64,000 nt of DNA from Flavobacterium eburneipallidum (GTDB lineage: Bacteria > Bacteroidota > Bacteroidia > Flavobacteriales > Flavobacteriaceae), in contig NZ_CP114291.2 of the NCBI RefSeq assembly GCF_027111355.2, positions 3,162,001 through 3,226,000 on the forward strand, given 5' to 3'. The translations under genes were made by a program, and so were the position numbers. Position 1 is the stretch's first letter. Every line of letters starts with the position of its first letter. The notes under the pieces were generated by a model. The model did not search any database and was not told where the DNA came from. It worked only from the letters and a program-made list of their open reading frames with translations. Shown in pieces: positions 1 to 9,762 of this stretch.

Positions 1-481
1 AATCCTGACTACGTTGACCAATAGTGTAATTAAAAGGATGGAATTTATTTTCTGAAATTTTGCCCAATTTTTGATGATTTCTGGATACGGTAAACAAACT
101 ATTGTAGTTTCCATTTTTAAAAACTTCAAAAGCTTCTTTTAACAAATTTTCTGGACGCAGAGGATTAGTAGCCTGTAATAAAATTACATTTTCAAACGTC
201 GTTTCAATCGATTCTAAAACGTGTTTTAAAGCAGAGACTGTGGGTTCAAAATCGCCAGATAAACTTTCAGGTCTATCGATTACTTTTGCTCCATATTGCA
301 AAGCCATTTCTTTAATTTTCATATCATCCGTCGAAACATAAATTTCGTCAACAATAGCTGTATTATTTTTAGCATATTGTATCGAATGAACCAGCAAAGG
401 AAACTCTCCCAATTGCTGAATATTCTTCTCTGGAAAACGTTTGGAGCCGCCACGGACTGGAATAATGACTATATTTTTCAT
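1..481 (-). CDS. Acylneuraminate cytidylyltransferase family (CMP-sugar synthetase), partial
   Basis: Reading the minus strand from the ATG at 481 gives an open frame of 160 codons that runs off the left edge, so the C-terminus is missing. The N-terminus has the cytidylyltransferase signature IPVRGGSKRFPEKN (residues 7-20), followed by STDD near residue 50 and LLQATNPLRP near residue 100, all typical of NeuA/PseF/LegF/KdsB-type enzymes. The family transfers CMP from CTP to a nonulosonic acid (sialic, pseudaminic, legionaminic) or Kdo-like sugar in the cytoplasm. It starts 25 bp after the upstream GT2 gene and is probably cotranscribed with it. The partner synthase should lie left of the window. 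The exact sugar cannot be told from this fragment. Confidence 0.9.
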   Translation of the reverse strand, partial: MKNIVIIPVRGGSKRFPEKNIQQLGEFPLLVHSIQYAKNNTAIVDEIYVSTDDMKIKEMALQYGAKVIDRPESLSGDFEPTVSALKHVLESIETTFENVILLQATNPLRPENLLKEAFEVFKNGNYNSLFTVSRNHQKLGKISENKFHPFNYTIGQRSQD

Positions 482-506
482 ATCATTTCTGCTGATGGTA
501 AAATAC

Positions 507-1424
507 TTATTTTTCGGGTTGCCAATAAATTTTTGTTTCTGCCAATTGGTTGTATTTATTATATTCTATTGGCGTTAATCTATTGGCGTTTTTTAAGATT
601 CTTGGCATATTCCAAAGCAAATCAAACAAAGCCAAAACAATTGCTTTCAATGCTTTAAAATCCCCCTTGAATACTTTTTGTTTAAACTGGATCCAAAGTG
701 AATAAGCCATTTTCCTTGGAATGGTTTTTAGGGGATAAAATAAGAAAAATAAATACCAACCCGAACGTAAAGCTCGCCTTAATCGAATGGTATAATCGTC
801 GTTATTTTTGCGTGCCTTTACATCTACTCTATGATTGACTAAAACTTCGGGTAGATAATAAATCCTCCAATTTTTCTTAAACAATTGATAGGAAGCAAAA
901 TTCTCTTCACCATAAAAGATAAACCAATCAGGATAATTAGGAATTTCGCTCCAAGCTTTCATACGAAAAGCGTGTGCGCCTCCAGCATAACTTTGCATCA
1001 GCACTGATTTTTCAGAAGTTTCGATAGTTGTGGGTTCATTTTTATTCCAAAAAATTCTAAAACTTAAAACCGCAGCATCTTGATTATACTTAAAAAAATC
1101 TTGGATTAATTCTAATGGATTTTGTGTAATAAAATGTAAATCGTCATCAAGAGAAATCGCAAAATCGGTAGTTACCATACTTAATAATCGATTCCTGCTA
1201 TAAATGAGACCATAACTTTTGGAATTTTGAATCAAATGAATTTCAGGACAATTTGTTTGCAAATACAGGGCAGTCCCATCAGTTGAACCATCGTCACAAA
1301 TTAGACAGACTACATCTTCTCTATTTAATAAATATTGAATTTTTTCTAGAGTAATTACCAAATCTGTTAATCTATTTTTAGTGGTAATGAGAATAGAAAA
1401 TGTATGTTTTTGATTTTCTGTCAT
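507..1424 (-). CDS. Glycosyltransferase family 2
   Basis: A 305-aa GT-A fold transferase. The nucleotide-sugar binding region begins at about residue 9 (ILITTKNR), with DDGSTDG at 44-50 and the metal-binding DxD-type motif SLDDD at 91-95. A later GEE motif near residue 173 fits the general-base region of GT2 enzymes. The C-terminal third is basic and hydrophobic (around residues 220-280), suggesting membrane association. It starts with ATG and sits 21 bp downstream of the GT-B gene, in the run of transferases at the distal end of module C. Donor and acceptor cannot be inferred from sequence. Confidence 0.88.
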   Translation of the reverse strand: MTENQKHTFSILITTKNRLTDLVITLEKIQYLLNREDVVCLICDDGSTDGTALYLQTNCPEIHLIQNSKSYGLIYSRNRLLSMVTTDFAISLDDDLHFITQNPLELIQDFFKYNQDAAVLSFRIFWNKNEPTTIETSEKSVLMQSYAGGAHAFRMKAWSEIPNYPDWFIFYGEENFASYQLFKKNWRIYYLPEVLVNHRVDVKARKNNDDYTIRLRRALRSGWYLFFLFYPLKTIPRKMAYSLWIQFKQKVFKGDFKALKAIVLALFDLLWNMPRILKNANRLTPIEYNKYNQLAETKIYWQPEK

Positions 1425-1445
1425 TTTAAATTAAATATCTATTCT

Positions 1446-2660
1446 TTATGATTTTGAATCGATTAATATTTTATCCAACATAATCTTGAAATTTTCATCC
1501 GAAAAGTAATTTCCAAAAGGATACACAGCTTGGTCAGAATTCAATCTATTTAGAATTAAATGCTCTAGTTTTTGTTTGATTTCTTCCTGATCTGTACAAC
1601 TAGCAATGTATTGAGAATCTGTGATTATCCTTCTCATTTCGCTTCTTTCGGGAGAAATGGACAATATTGGTTTTTGTACAGCTGCTAAAAAAGGTGCCTT
1701 TCCTACCAAGATATTGCAGTACAAAGGGCCGTTTTCTAAAATGATATTAATATCAGCTTCAATCATTTGTTCGTGACAGGAGTTAGAAAAACTAGTCATT
1801 TCCAAAGACACAATATTGGGTACATCTGAATATTTTTTGGACAATTTTTTGGCATCAGCTCCCTTGAGTCTTAAAACAAATTCGGTATTTTCTTTATAAA
1901 CAATATTACTTTTTACTAACTCTTTGTAAGCATCCAAAAGAATCTCCACATCCCTGCCAAACTGGATGGCACCGTGATAAGATATTAATACTTTTTTGTT
2001 TTTTTTCAAAACAGTACTCACATCAGTCAAATCAAAAACACTCTCGACATATTGATGAGGCAAATTGTAAAATTTCTTTCTACAGCCGTATAAAGTCTGT
2101 AAATCTTCCGCCATCAAACTCGCCGAACTCATACAACTTTTAGCTTGATTAACCACTTGAAACATCTCTTTTAGCTGAAAAAGTCCCAAATTAGTCAATG
2201 GTATATTGGAACCTGGATACCAAAACAAGGGATAAGGATCGTGAAAATTGACGATGGCTTTTTTTAAAATAGGCAAATCTTTACAACCCAAAATCGTTTC
2301 ATGATGTATGCCAGCACTTCGAATAAAAATATGATCATAACCCTGATAGTCCACTTTGGCAATACAGGCTCGATACACTTTGTGAATATGGTTTCTGGCC
2401 AATGAAACATGAAACAATCTCCAATAAATTTTATTAAACCATTTTGTAAAAAAAGGTGTTTTAATTTTTAAAACATGAGTTTCTATGGAGTCAATCGGTA
2501 ACAAGTCCAGTCGATCATCGCTGGCATCTTGCTTAAAATAAACAACATCTATAACAGATTCTGGATATGCGATTCTTAATTTTGCCAAAAAAGAACGGGA
2601 AATAATTCCTTGACTCGTTCCCCAAACCCTTAAATCTTGTTCTATTATTAAAAACTTCAT
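1446..2660 (-). CDS. Putative GT-B fold glycosyltransferase
   Basis: A 404-aa protein without GT2 motifs. The N-terminus (MKFLIIEQDLRVWG) and the C-terminal half, with ISYHGAIQFGRDVEILLDAY near residue 228-247 and a later acidic segment (EADINIILENGPLY), resemble the two Rossmann lobes of GT4-like enzymes. The classic GT4 EX7E pattern is not clear, so the family is uncertain. It lies between two GT2 genes with short gaps (21 and 35 bp), consistent with a role in assembling the glycan exported by the ABC transporter in this module. It starts with ATG. Confidence 0.65.
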   Translation of the reverse strand: MKFLIIEQDLRVWGTSQGIISRSFLAKLRIAYPESVIDVVYFKQDASDDRLDLLPIDSIETHVLKIKTPFFTKWFNKIYWRLFHVSLARNHIHKVYRACIAKVDYQGYDHIFIRSAGIHHETILGCKDLPILKKAIVNFHDPYPLFWYPGSNIPLTNLGLFQLKEMFQVVNQAKSCMSSASLMAEDLQTLYGCRKKFYNLPHQYVESVFDLTDVSTVLKKNKKVLISYHGAIQFGRDVEILLDAYKELVKSNIVYKENTEFVLRLKGADAKKLSKKYSDVPNIVSLEMTSFSNSCHEQMIEADINIILENGPLYCNILVGKAPFLAAVQKPILSISPERSEMRRIITDSQYIASCTDQEEIKQKLEHLILNRLNSDQAVYPFGNYFSDENFKIMLDKILIDSKS

Positions 2661-2695
2661 TTTTATTTATTGTTGTAATTAAAAGATTGGAATGA

Positions 2696-3640
2696 TTAAC
2701 AGCTTACTGCTTTTTTTTTGAATGTTTTTCTATATCGATAAAGTTTCAATCGCAAAGGCAATACTGCATAAAACACTTTCCATTTCAGCTTTTCAAATGT
2801 AGGCAAATCCAAGACATTCAAAAGGGTTTCAAATAAATTATATTCCTCAAACTCCATAGAAAAAGCCATAAAATAACGTTTGAGTGAATAAGTCAATAGC
2901 TGCTTTTCTTTTAGATTTTTTACTACCAAAATTATGGCTTCGACATAAGAAGCTCTTCGAATTGGGTTATTTCTATAAAACTCTCCTGTATTTGATTGGG
3001 GATGTTTTCTGCCATAAAACAAGGTCTTGTTGATCGATATTCCGTTGAATCCTGAAGACACTATTCGAGAATACAATTCCCATTCTTCGGCATACATCAA
3101 GGTTTCTACATATCGATTTGATTGGAAACATTCTTTCTTCCACATCACCGCACAAGAATTGAACTGAAGTTCATTATTCAACATTCTCTGAATATCTTTT
3201 TTATCGATGTAAAAAGAAGTATAATCTTTGGAATAATCGAATTTATAATCAAAATCCTCTACAAAAACCTCACGAATGTACCTACAAAACCATATATCAT
3301 TTTTTGCCAATTCGGCTACACAACATTCCAAATTTTGTGGATGTGGAATATCATCGTCATCAAAAAAAATGATGTATTCGCCTTTGGCTAAATCTAATCC
3401 ATAATTGCGACAACCTGGTAATCCTTTGCCATAAGATTCAGGTCGCTGCAAAAACTGGAATCGTTTGTCTTGTTTTAAAATTTCGAAAATTAATTCCTTG
3501 GTGTTGTCTGTTCCTCCATCATCAATAATCAAGCATTCCCAATCCAAAAAAGTTTGCTTTTGAATGGACAAAAGTGTTTCTACAATAAAATGCGCCCGAT
3601 TATAGGTCGCCATAATAATGGTTACTTTGGGAGAAATCAT
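2696..3640 (-). CDS. Glycosyltransferase family 2
   Basis: A 314-aa GT2 enzyme with VTIIMATYNRA at residues 6-16, DDGGTDNT at 40-47 and a metal-site run FFDDDD at 92-97. The W in the EEWELYSR segment (near residue 185) matches the ED/EEW acceptor-site motif of processive-like GT2 proteins. It starts one base after the stop codon of the STELLO-family gene, so the two are probably translationally linked. The C-terminus is strongly basic. The sugar is unknown. Confidence 0.88.
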   Translation of the reverse strand: MISPKVTIIMATYNRAHFIVETLLSIQKQTFLDWECLIIDDGGTDNTKELIFEILKQDKRFQFLQRPESYGKGLPGCRNYGLDLAKGEYIIFFDDDDIPHPQNLECCVAELAKNDIWFCRYIREVFVEDFDYKFDYSKDYTSFYIDKKDIQRMLNNELQFNSCAVMWKKECFQSNRYVETLMYAEEWELYSRIVSSGFNGISINKTLFYGRKHPQSNTGEFYRNNPIRRASYVEAIILVVKNLKEKQLLTYSLKRYFMAFSMEFEEYNLFETLLNVLDLPTFEKLKWKVFYAVLPLRLKLYRYRKTFKKKAVSC

Positions 3641-3641
3641 T

Positions 3642-4637
3642 TTACTTTTTTTTGTTTATGCTTTTAATGTCCTGCAACCAAGTTTCAACCATTTTCATTT
3701 CCAATTCACAAATTATTCCTTCTTTCAACAATGCTTTATAGGCGTTGTAAAGATTAGTTTCAATGCTTTCTGATTTTGAAATAGAATTGGAGACCAACTC
3801 CATTACTTTCTCGCAATATTCATACATTGGGATTTCAGAAATAAAATCTTTCATATAATCGTGTGGATTCCTTTTTTGAACAACAGTGGCATTAATAAAA
3901 CCCAATTGATACCCGTATAACCACATTATAGGCTGTGCCACTAATCCTCTTAAAATATCCGTAAACCTAAAAGTAACATAGGTTGGCAAATACATTAAAA
4001 CAAATAACTCTTTTCTAATTATAGTGTTTTGGGTGTTAAACGGACTAATTACACCTTGACTACAAACAACTGGTTCACGTTCTTCAAAATAACATGGTTC
4101 ATCATTGGTTAACCGATATATAGCATCTACATCGGGATCTTCATCGGCTAAACCTTGCCAAATTCCAACATTACATTTTTTTACTTCGATACTTTTTTCA
4201 AGTTCAAATTGAGTGTTAATCAATTTTAATGGTAAGCCTCTTGGCCAAATTTTTTGTTTTGTAAAAAGTTGGTATATATTGACAAATCCTTCATCTCTAG
4301 TAATGCAATCATATTGCGCTTCAAAATCAGGAAAACTCCAATTAGTTTTTGGAATATTATCATCATCTGTATCTATAATATAATTGGCTCCATTTTGCAT
4401 GGCCTTCAAATAACCCAACATTTTTCTGCAATAATGATTGTAAGGCAGCACTTTAGCCAATTTAAAATTCAACTTATCTTGTTGTGAAACAGAAATATAA
4501 TCGACATTTTCGTAACTCCAATCTTCGGGAGTTTTTTTATCTCCAACAACAATTAAGCGGTAATCGTTTAATTTTGAAAATTTAATAACAGCTTCTGTTG
4601 GATTAAAAATTGATGTTATTACAATATCTGTTTTCAT
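3642..4637 (-). CDS. STELLO-family (DUF288-like) glycosyltransferase
   Basis: Starting at the ATG at 4637, the protein is 331 aa and its start overlaps the TGA of the preceding gene as ATGA. An upstream in-frame ATG at 4652 exists but is less likely. The N-terminus reads IVITSIFNPTEAV (5-17), followed by VVGDKKTPEDW (30-40), LPYNHYCRKMLGYL (64-77) and IDTDDDNIP (88-96). This order matches what I recall of the STELLO/DUF288 glycosyltransferase family, with DTDDDNIP the likely metal-binding site. In plants STELLO proteins are Golgi enzymes, while bacterial members occur in polysaccharide loci with no known substrate. It lies among GT2 genes in module C. Confidence 0.8.
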   Translation of the reverse strand: MKTDIVITSIFNPTEAVIKFSKLNDYRLIVVGDKKTPEDWSYENVDYISVSQQDKLNFKLAKVLPYNHYCRKMLGYLKAMQNGANYIIDTDDDNIPKTNWSFPDFEAQYDCITRDEGFVNIYQLFTKQKIWPRGLPLKLINTQFELEKSIEVKKCNVGIWQGLADEDPDVDAIYRLTNDEPCYFEEREPVVCSQGVISPFNTQNTIIRKELFVLMYLPTYVTFRFTDILRGLVAQPIMWLYGYQLGFINATVVQKRNPHDYMKDFISEIPMYEYCEKVMELVSNSISKSESIETNLYNAYKALLKEGIICELEMKMVETWLQDIKSINKKK

Positions 4638-5557
4638 AATGCTGTGTTCCATTTGGATAATTTAATAGGATGAAGGTAAAGAAGTTTTTCAGGAAAATCA
4701 TTTAAAAGCAGTTCTAATTTCCTATCATATTTGTCTAATATTTCGCACTGTTCTGGTGTCCAGAGTGCGCCACCCTTTAATTCTAAATCTTTTTCAATAA
4801 CAATTTCGTCGGCTGACAAAACAATTGCAGTCGGTATGGCAATCTCAACAAATAATCCTGTGGATGCAAAAACACCACAGTAATGAATGAATTGCTTTAT
4901 AGAATCAGCACTTATAACAAAAACATCGGAATAAGAACTAATAAGAGGATAGGATAAATGAAATTCTTTATTCTTGTTTTCAATCAACGTTTTTTTCCAT
5001 GAATAATACGACTGAAATTTTTTAATTTTAGCTAAACCCGGAAATTCTTGTTTTTTATATAGTTGAAGATAAGTCAATGGTTTGATTTCTAATCCAAAAT
5101 TTGAAAACAATTGCAATGCGGTTGCATAATCTGGCAACTCGTTTTTTGCTTCTACGCCCGGGAGATTAACATTCCAATTGAAGGCTTTTACAACATGTGT
5201 CCAGAATTCTCCACGCTCATGCAAACCAATAGTTTCTGGCACAAAAGAAGTTTTTGATTTTAAATGGAGATGTTGCGAGTAGTTCGTTTCATTTATTATG
5301 GGGTTTAAAATCAAATCATCTGCAACAAAAAAATAATGTTTATATTCTTCTTTGAAGTAGGTTTTAAATCCCTGTGAAACATATCCTTGAAAATTATAAG
5401 AGCTTTCATAAACTGGAATTACATTCTTTTTTTCTCCTGTGTAAAAGGGAATCAAATGATAAATATTGCTAAATCGATCTTTATAAATTTGCTCTAAAAT
5501 TTCAATATTTTTATCGTACTTATGATTATAAATAATTATTAGAACTACTTCACTCAT
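4634..5557 (-). CDS. Protein of unknown function coupled to the STELLO-family gene
   Basis: Not recognised. Starting from the ATG at 5557 it encodes about 307 aa (MSEVVLIIIYNHKY); a longer in-frame reading to 5593 adds 12 poor residues. There is no signal peptide or membrane segment. The early beta-alpha pattern and the segment FVADDLILNP (77-86) look like a GT-A Rossmann half with an acidic DD pair where a DxD metal site would be, so a divergent glycosyltransferase is plausible but unproven. Its TGA overlaps the ATG of the STELLO-family gene by four bases, which points to translational coupling and a joint function. Confidence 0.6.
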   Translation of the reverse strand: MSEVVLIIIYNHKYDKNIEILEQIYKDRFSNIYHLIPFYTGEKKNVIPVYESSYNFQGYVSQGFKTYFKEEYKHYFFVADDLILNPIINETNYSQHLHLKSKTSFVPETIGLHERGEFWTHVVKAFNWNVNLPGVEAKNELPDYATALQLFSNFGLEIKPLTYLQLYKKQEFPGLAKIKKFQSYYSWKKTLIENKNKEFHLSYPLISSYSDVFVISADSIKQFIHYCGVFASTGLFVEIAIPTAIVLSADEIVIEKDLELKGGALWTPEQCEILDKYDRKLELLLNDFPEKLLYLHPIKLSKWNTAL

Positions 5558-5645
5558 TTTAAATATTTTTGTTTTAATTACATCCTGAAACAACAGATGC
5601 TTTTTTGTTTAATAGTCTCTAAATGATGCTTACTATAAGATTCAT

Positions 5646-6485
5646 TTATCTAAAAAGTGACTTTATAATTCGAAATGGTTTAAGAATTGCTGCTCCTATC
5701 CTAAAATCAATTTTGGTATAAATTTTGACTCTCTCTTTTTTTTCAACATCAATTTCATACATAAAATTTTCTATCAAAGTATCATAATGCTCTTTATACA
5801 AAAGTTCATGTTTGCGAAAAATATACTTTTTAATTTCTGCATTATAACTTTTCTGGGCAACTGTTCGCATTGAAATGGGATGTTGTCTATAAAAAAACAA
5901 AACTTCTTCTATAATATGGACAGTCCATCCTAATTGGCAAACTCTTATGTAAAATTCCCAATCTTCATATCCATTTTTCATATTTTCATCATAGCCTCCA
6001 ACTTCTTCCCAACATTTTTTTCTAAAAAGTGACGTCCCATTTGCTGCATTAGCAAATAAAAAATTTTCTAGAATTGCTCCTTTAGGTTTGATTACGCAAA
6101 TTTCTTTATCTCCTTGAAATCGTAAAACCCAACTACTCACAACACCAACATCAGGATTGTTTTCTATAACATTCAACGCTTTTTCTATAAATGTAGTTTC
6201 ATATTTATCATCGGCATCCAATGTTAAAATAAATTCGCCTTTAGCTTCTGAAATCCCAGCATTTCTGGCACTGCTCAATCCTCCATTTTCTTTGAAAAGG
6301 TATTTAAAACGAGCATCTTTTGCCACCCATTCCCGAGCTACAGCTTGGGTATGATCTGGGCTTCCATCATTGACAATAATACATTCCCAATTACTATAAG
6401 TTTGACTTAATATAGATTGCAAAGCTTCGTCTAAATACTGGGCTTGATTGTAGCAGGGAACAATTACAGAGACTAAATTTTTCAT
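5646..6485 (-). CDS. Glycosyltransferase family 2 (paralog of the gene at 11248-12102)
   Basis: A 279-aa GT2 enzyme: SVIVPCYNQAQYLDEAL at 6-22, NDGSPD at 39-44, TLDADDKYE at 88-96, and GYEDWEFYIRV near residue 177, the conserved ED-W acceptor region. It closely resembles the GT2 encoded at 11248-12102 along its whole length, including the C-terminal ILKPFRIIKS segment, so one is probably a duplicate of the other with changed specificity. Its ATG overlaps the TGA of the upstream GT2 gene (ATGA), showing an operon. Confidence 0.9.
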   Translation of the reverse strand: MKNLVSVIVPCYNQAQYLDEALQSILSQTYSNWECIIVNDGSPDHTQAVAREWVAKDARFKYLFKENGGLSSARNAGISEAKGEFILTLDADDKYETTFIEKALNVIENNPDVGVVSSWVLRFQGDKEICVIKPKGAILENFLFANAANGTSLFRKKCWEEVGGYDENMKNGYEDWEFYIRVCQLGWTVHIIEEVLFFYRQHPISMRTVAQKSYNAEIKKYIFRKHELLYKEHYDTLIENFMYEIDVEKKERVKIYTKIDFRIGAAILKPFRIIKSLFR

Positions 6486-7498
6486 TTCTTTTTATAAAAA
6501 ATAATTGATTTTACCATCAACTTCAATTCATCTATAAAATGCAATTTGAAATCCAATTTATTTCTGCGAGCAAAATATTGAAAATACATTGACGGGAAAA
6601 AACGTTCTCTATGAACAAAATAATTTTTAAAACTTTGTTTTTGCAAATCTTTCAAATATTCATCAAATCCTTTGGTTTCAAAAAAATGATTTGAATTGGC
6701 TAAAATCATCTTTTGTTTTAAAATAATAAATTCTTCTATTTCAGTTATAGTAATATTCAAACTTCCTCCAATTATTTTCTTCAATAAATCAATTTCATCA
6801 TTCGCAAAAGAATACTTTAAATTCTGTAGCATTAGAAACCTTGACGATAAAGCTGATGCTATTTGCTGATGTCTTCTTTTTTGTGAAACTTGGGTATGGT
6901 GCTCTCTATAATTTAACAATACCTCTTGAAGGTTATAAATCCTACCAATACCTACCAAACGAACCCACAAATCATAATCTTCAGCAGGTTCTTTTGAAAC
7001 ATCATAAGGAATGGAAAGCTCGTCTAAAACTTGCTTCCTCATCATCACAGAAGGGTGAGCCATACAGTTCCCTTTCAACAAAGCTAATTTTATACTATCG
7101 TAATTTTCAGGAACTTTTATAATAGCTCCAGAATCTATTTTACTAAACCAAGATCCGCACAAAATGACATCAGGATTGGCATCTAAAAAAGCTACTTGCT
7201 TGGCAAAACGTTCTGGTAAACTAATATCGTCGCCATCCATTCTGGCAATATACTCCCCTTTTGCTACTTGCACCCCGTAATTCAAACTGTTGGTATAACC
7301 TGTATTTGATGGCTTTACTACTAGTTTTATTCTTTCGTCGCTATATGTTTTAATTAGCTCAACTGTTTTGTCGGCCGAGGCATCATCGATTATAAGGAAC
7401 TCAAAATCAGTAAAGGTTTGATTCAAAATACTATCTACAGCTTCTCTGATGTATAATTCACAATTATACACGGGCATTAAAACGGTTATTTTGGGCAT
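6482..7498 (-). CDS. Glycosyltransferase family 2
   Basis: Read from the ATG at 7498 this is a 338-aa protein (MPKITVLMPVYNCELY). An in-frame ATG at 7519 would add seven residues but would overlap the fucosyltransferase gene by 16 bp. Motifs: DDASADKT at 38-45 and RMDGDD at 86-91 (metal site). A long C-terminal tail (about 120 residues) carries hydrophobic and basic stretches. It belongs to the string of module C transferases, with a 5-bp gap from the GT11 gene and a 4-bp overlap with the next GT2 gene. Confidence 0.88.
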   Translation of the reverse strand: MPKITVLMPVYNCELYIREAVDSILNQTFTDFEFLIIDDASADKTVELIKTYSDERIKLVVKPSNTGYTNSLNYGVQVAKGEYIARMDGDDISLPERFAKQVAFLDANPDVILCGSWFSKIDSGAIIKVPENYDSIKLALLKGNCMAHPSVMMRKQVLDELSIPYDVSKEPAEDYDLWVRLVGIGRIYNLQEVLLNYREHHTQVSQKRRHQQIASALSSRFLMLQNLKYSFANDEIDLLKKIIGGSLNITITEIEEFIILKQKMILANSNHFFETKGFDEYLKDLQKQSFKNYFVHRERFFPSMYFQYFARRNKLDFKLHFIDELKLMVKSIIFYKKK

Positions 7499-7503
7499 AC
7501 TAT

Positions 7504-8382
7504 TTACAATCGAATCCATTCCGATGGTATTAAATCATTTGTTTTTTTATTTGTTGCAAACCATTCTTTTGGTGCCACTACTACCTTTTCAGGATTAGTG
7601 TTCAGCCAAGCTGCCCACCAACTAAAGGAACTATTGGCAATTATATTGTGCTGGCAAGAACTCATCAAGAACATATCTTTCCAACTATCTTCATTTTTAT
7701 TATGATCAACAAAGATTTTTGAATAAGGTAAATCTCCAAATTGCTCTTTGACCCAATCACTATCGTCCGAGAAGAAAACCAGTGTAAAATCTTTGTTCTT
7801 TGTTTGCAATTCTGTGATGGCTCCGTAATAATATTCTAAACTACAATTTCCGTGAAATTGCTGGGTAAGTTTATCTGTTACATAGTCACCTCTTCTGATA
7901 TGAATGGCAATTGTATTTTGATTTTTGAATGTAGAAAGCAATTCTTTATTCCTACTATCTAACTTATTTGTGGGAAAAGAAAAAAAAGTTCTAATTAAAT
8001 CTTCATAGCCCAAAAAATATTTATAACTCTGGAAATATCCTTTCAAATATACAGGAGATTTTATTGTTAAAGCATGTGCTTGAAACCCAAACGAAGGCTC
8101 GTTGTATCTTTTAGGATAATTTAAACCCAATTTCCTTTTAATCCTGTTCACTAAAGACAAATGATTAAAAAATTGAATATCTAAATTAGTAGCCTCTAGA
8201 TAATGATTGTTAAAAATACCGAGTTCAAATTTTCTTGGTGTAAATCCTTCTCTTTTCTCTTTTTCATCAAAAAAACTATTTTCTACTACAACTAAATCTT
8301 TATTACTTTCAGCTAGAATCTTTGCAAATGCGTACTGAAACATTTGATTTCCTAAACCTCCTTGTAATTGAATTAGTATCAT
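7504..8382 (-). CDS. Alpha-1,2-fucosyltransferase, GT11 family
   Basis: A 292-aa GT11 enzyme. The family marks are all visible: [11 protein letters not shown] at 8-18, the GDP-binding HIRRGDYV at 161-168, FSDDSDWV further on, and [11 protein letters not shown] near the C-terminus. Members (FutC, WbsJ, WbgL) transfer L-fucose from GDP-fucose to galactose through an alpha-1,2 bond. GDP-fucose would come from gmd and fcl about 50 kb away at the other end of the island. Its ATG overlaps the TGA of the upstream acetyltransferase gene. The linkage is a family inference, since some GT11 members make other bonds. Confidence 0.9.
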   Translation of the reverse strand: MILIQLQGGLGNQMFQYAFAKILAESNKDLVVVENSFFDEKEKREGFTPRKFELGIFNNHYLEATNLDIQFFNHLSLVNRIKRKLGLNYPKRYNEPSFGFQAHALTIKSPVYLKGYFQSYKYFLGYEDLIRTFFSFPTNKLDSRNKELLSTFKNQNTIAIHIRRGDYVTDKLTQQFHGNCSLEYYYGAITELQTKNKDFTLVFFSDDSDWVKEQFGDLPYSKIFVDHNKNEDSWKDMFLMSSCQHNIIANSSFSWWAAWLNTNPEKVVVAPKEWFATNKKTNDLIPSEWIRL

Positions 8383-9044
8383 TTAAATTTATTCTTTAAA
8401 GATTCTATATTATGCATTACCATAAAATTGTCTTGCAACCAAGAAGAATCTTTATCCCACCATTTTAAATTTTCAAGAAAAACAATTTCTTCTTCAGAAA
8501 AACGGTATTTAATTATTTTTGCAGGAGTTCCACCTACAATTGCATAAGCAGGAACATCTTTTGTTACTACTGAATTTGCTGCGATTACAGCTCCATTTCC
8601 AATCACAACGTCGTCCAAAATAATAGAATCTGCACCAATCCAGACATCATTGCCAATAGTAACAACCCCCATTTCATCATAATATTGAGCATCACTAAAA
8701 GTAAAACCACATTGCTTGTTAAGGGAATAAAAAGCAGGATGTGTTGAAACAAAATTTGTCAAAGGATGTTTTCCTAAACCTATGCTAACTCCTTGAGCAA
8801 TACAACAAAACTTACCAATACTAGCATTCATAATTGTAACTCTTTGTGCACTATAAGTATAATCACCATAAGTTGTCTTATATAGATAGGAATCATCACT
8901 AACCTTATTATACTTTCCAAAATTGCTGCTACTAATTGTGCAGTTTTTACCCAAAATGACATCTGATTCAACTCTGTCAGTAGTTTTTTTCTTTCTAAAT
9001 AATTTATTATTAATTTTGGTTATTAGCTTCTTAATTTCAAACAT
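8379..9044 (-). CDS. CatB-like hexapeptide-repeat O-acetyltransferase
   Basis: A 221-aa left-handed beta-helix acyltransferase. The hexapeptide pattern runs through the middle and ends with [39 protein letters not shown] and [14 protein letters not shown]. These C-terminal motifs are diagnostic of the CatB/xenobiotic acetyltransferase group, in which a His near KHPLTNF-type loops is catalytic ([10 protein letters not shown] is present here). It probably O-acetylates a sugar of the module C glycan using acetyl-CoA in the cytoplasm. It overlaps the fucosyltransferase gene by four bases (ATGA). Confidence 0.87.
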   Translation of the reverse strand: MFEIKKLITKINNKLFRKKKTTDRVESDVILGKNCTISSSNFGKYNKVSDDSYLYKTTYGDYTYSAQRVTIMNASIGKFCCIAQGVSIGLGKHPLTNFVSTHPAFYSLNKQCGFTFSDAQYYDEMGVVTIGNDVWIGADSIILDDVVIGNGAVIAANSVVTKDVPAYAIVGGTPAKIIKYRFSEEEIVFLENLKWWDKDSSWLQDNFMVMHNIESLKNKFK

Positions 9045-9054
9045 GATAGAAAAT

Positions 9055-9738
9055 TTATTTTAGTTCCCAATTTTCCCAAACAAATTCATATTGATAAGTT
9101 ACTTTATGTGTTTTTAAAAGTTTAGCTTGAATATTTTCCATCCTTTCTCTTGCATTTTCTACTATAAAATCATGAAATTGCACTTGAATATTTCTAAAAA
9201 TTGAAATTAAGTTATTATCAATTAAAGCTTCTAAAACTTCATACTCTCCTCCCTCTATATTAATTTTAACTAAATCAACACGACTAATTCCTTCTTTCTG
9301 AATAAATTCAACAATCGATTTTAATTCAATAATTTCTGTCTTATCTGATTTGATATATACTGAAGATGAATTATCACTCAAATTAATTTTCAATTGTTCA
9401 TTTTTACTTCCTAAACCAAAATTATAAGTTTTTACCTTGTCGTTGTTGGAAAACTTATTATCAATTATCTCACAAAATGATTTAACTGGTTCGAAAATAT
9501 AAATATATGGATTGTATTTACAAAAAATATCTGAAGAATACTTTCCGTCATAACCACCTAAATCAAATACTACTGACTCTTGATTTAAGTCATAATTCAT
9601 TCTTAATGTTGTGTCACCACGATCCCTAAACCAAGGTTGTATTCTATCGAATTGAATTTTTCCTTCAACTGACATTGGTGGTCTTTTGCCTTTATAACCA
9701 ATTAGTTTTTTTACTATTTTTTTAAATTTATTAATCAT
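9055..9738 (-). CDS. FkbM-family methyltransferase
   Basis: A 227-aa SAM-dependent methyltransferase. SAM motif I is [13 protein letters not shown] (56-68), the acidic post-I site is YIFEPVKSF, and the FkbM feature [16 protein letters not shown] follows at about 165-180. FkbM enzymes make O-methyl groups on sugars or polyketides. It sits 24 bp downstream of the Wzt gene and upstream of the acetyltransferase. Together with a second FkbM gene at 12219-13109 it brackets the Wzt gene, which suggests methylation of the exported glycan. Confidence 0.87.
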   Translation of the reverse strand: MINKFKKIVKKLIGYKGKRPPMSVEGKIQFDRIQPWFRDRGDTTLRMNYDLNQESVVFDLGGYDGKYSSDIFCKYNPYIYIFEPVKSFCEIIDNKFSNNDKVKTYNFGLGSKNEQLKINLSDNSSSVYIKSDKTEIIELKSIVEFIQKEGISRVDLVKINIEGGEYEVLEALIDNNLISIFRNIQVQFHDFIVENARERMENIQAKLLKTHKVTYQYEFVWENWELK

Positions 9739-9762
9739 TATAAAAATTTATGTTATTAAAAA

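Noticed and set aside
296..658. Plus-strand frame of 120 codons near the left edge
   Set aside because: It is antisense to the cytidylyltransferase and GT2 genes, both of which have strong motifs.
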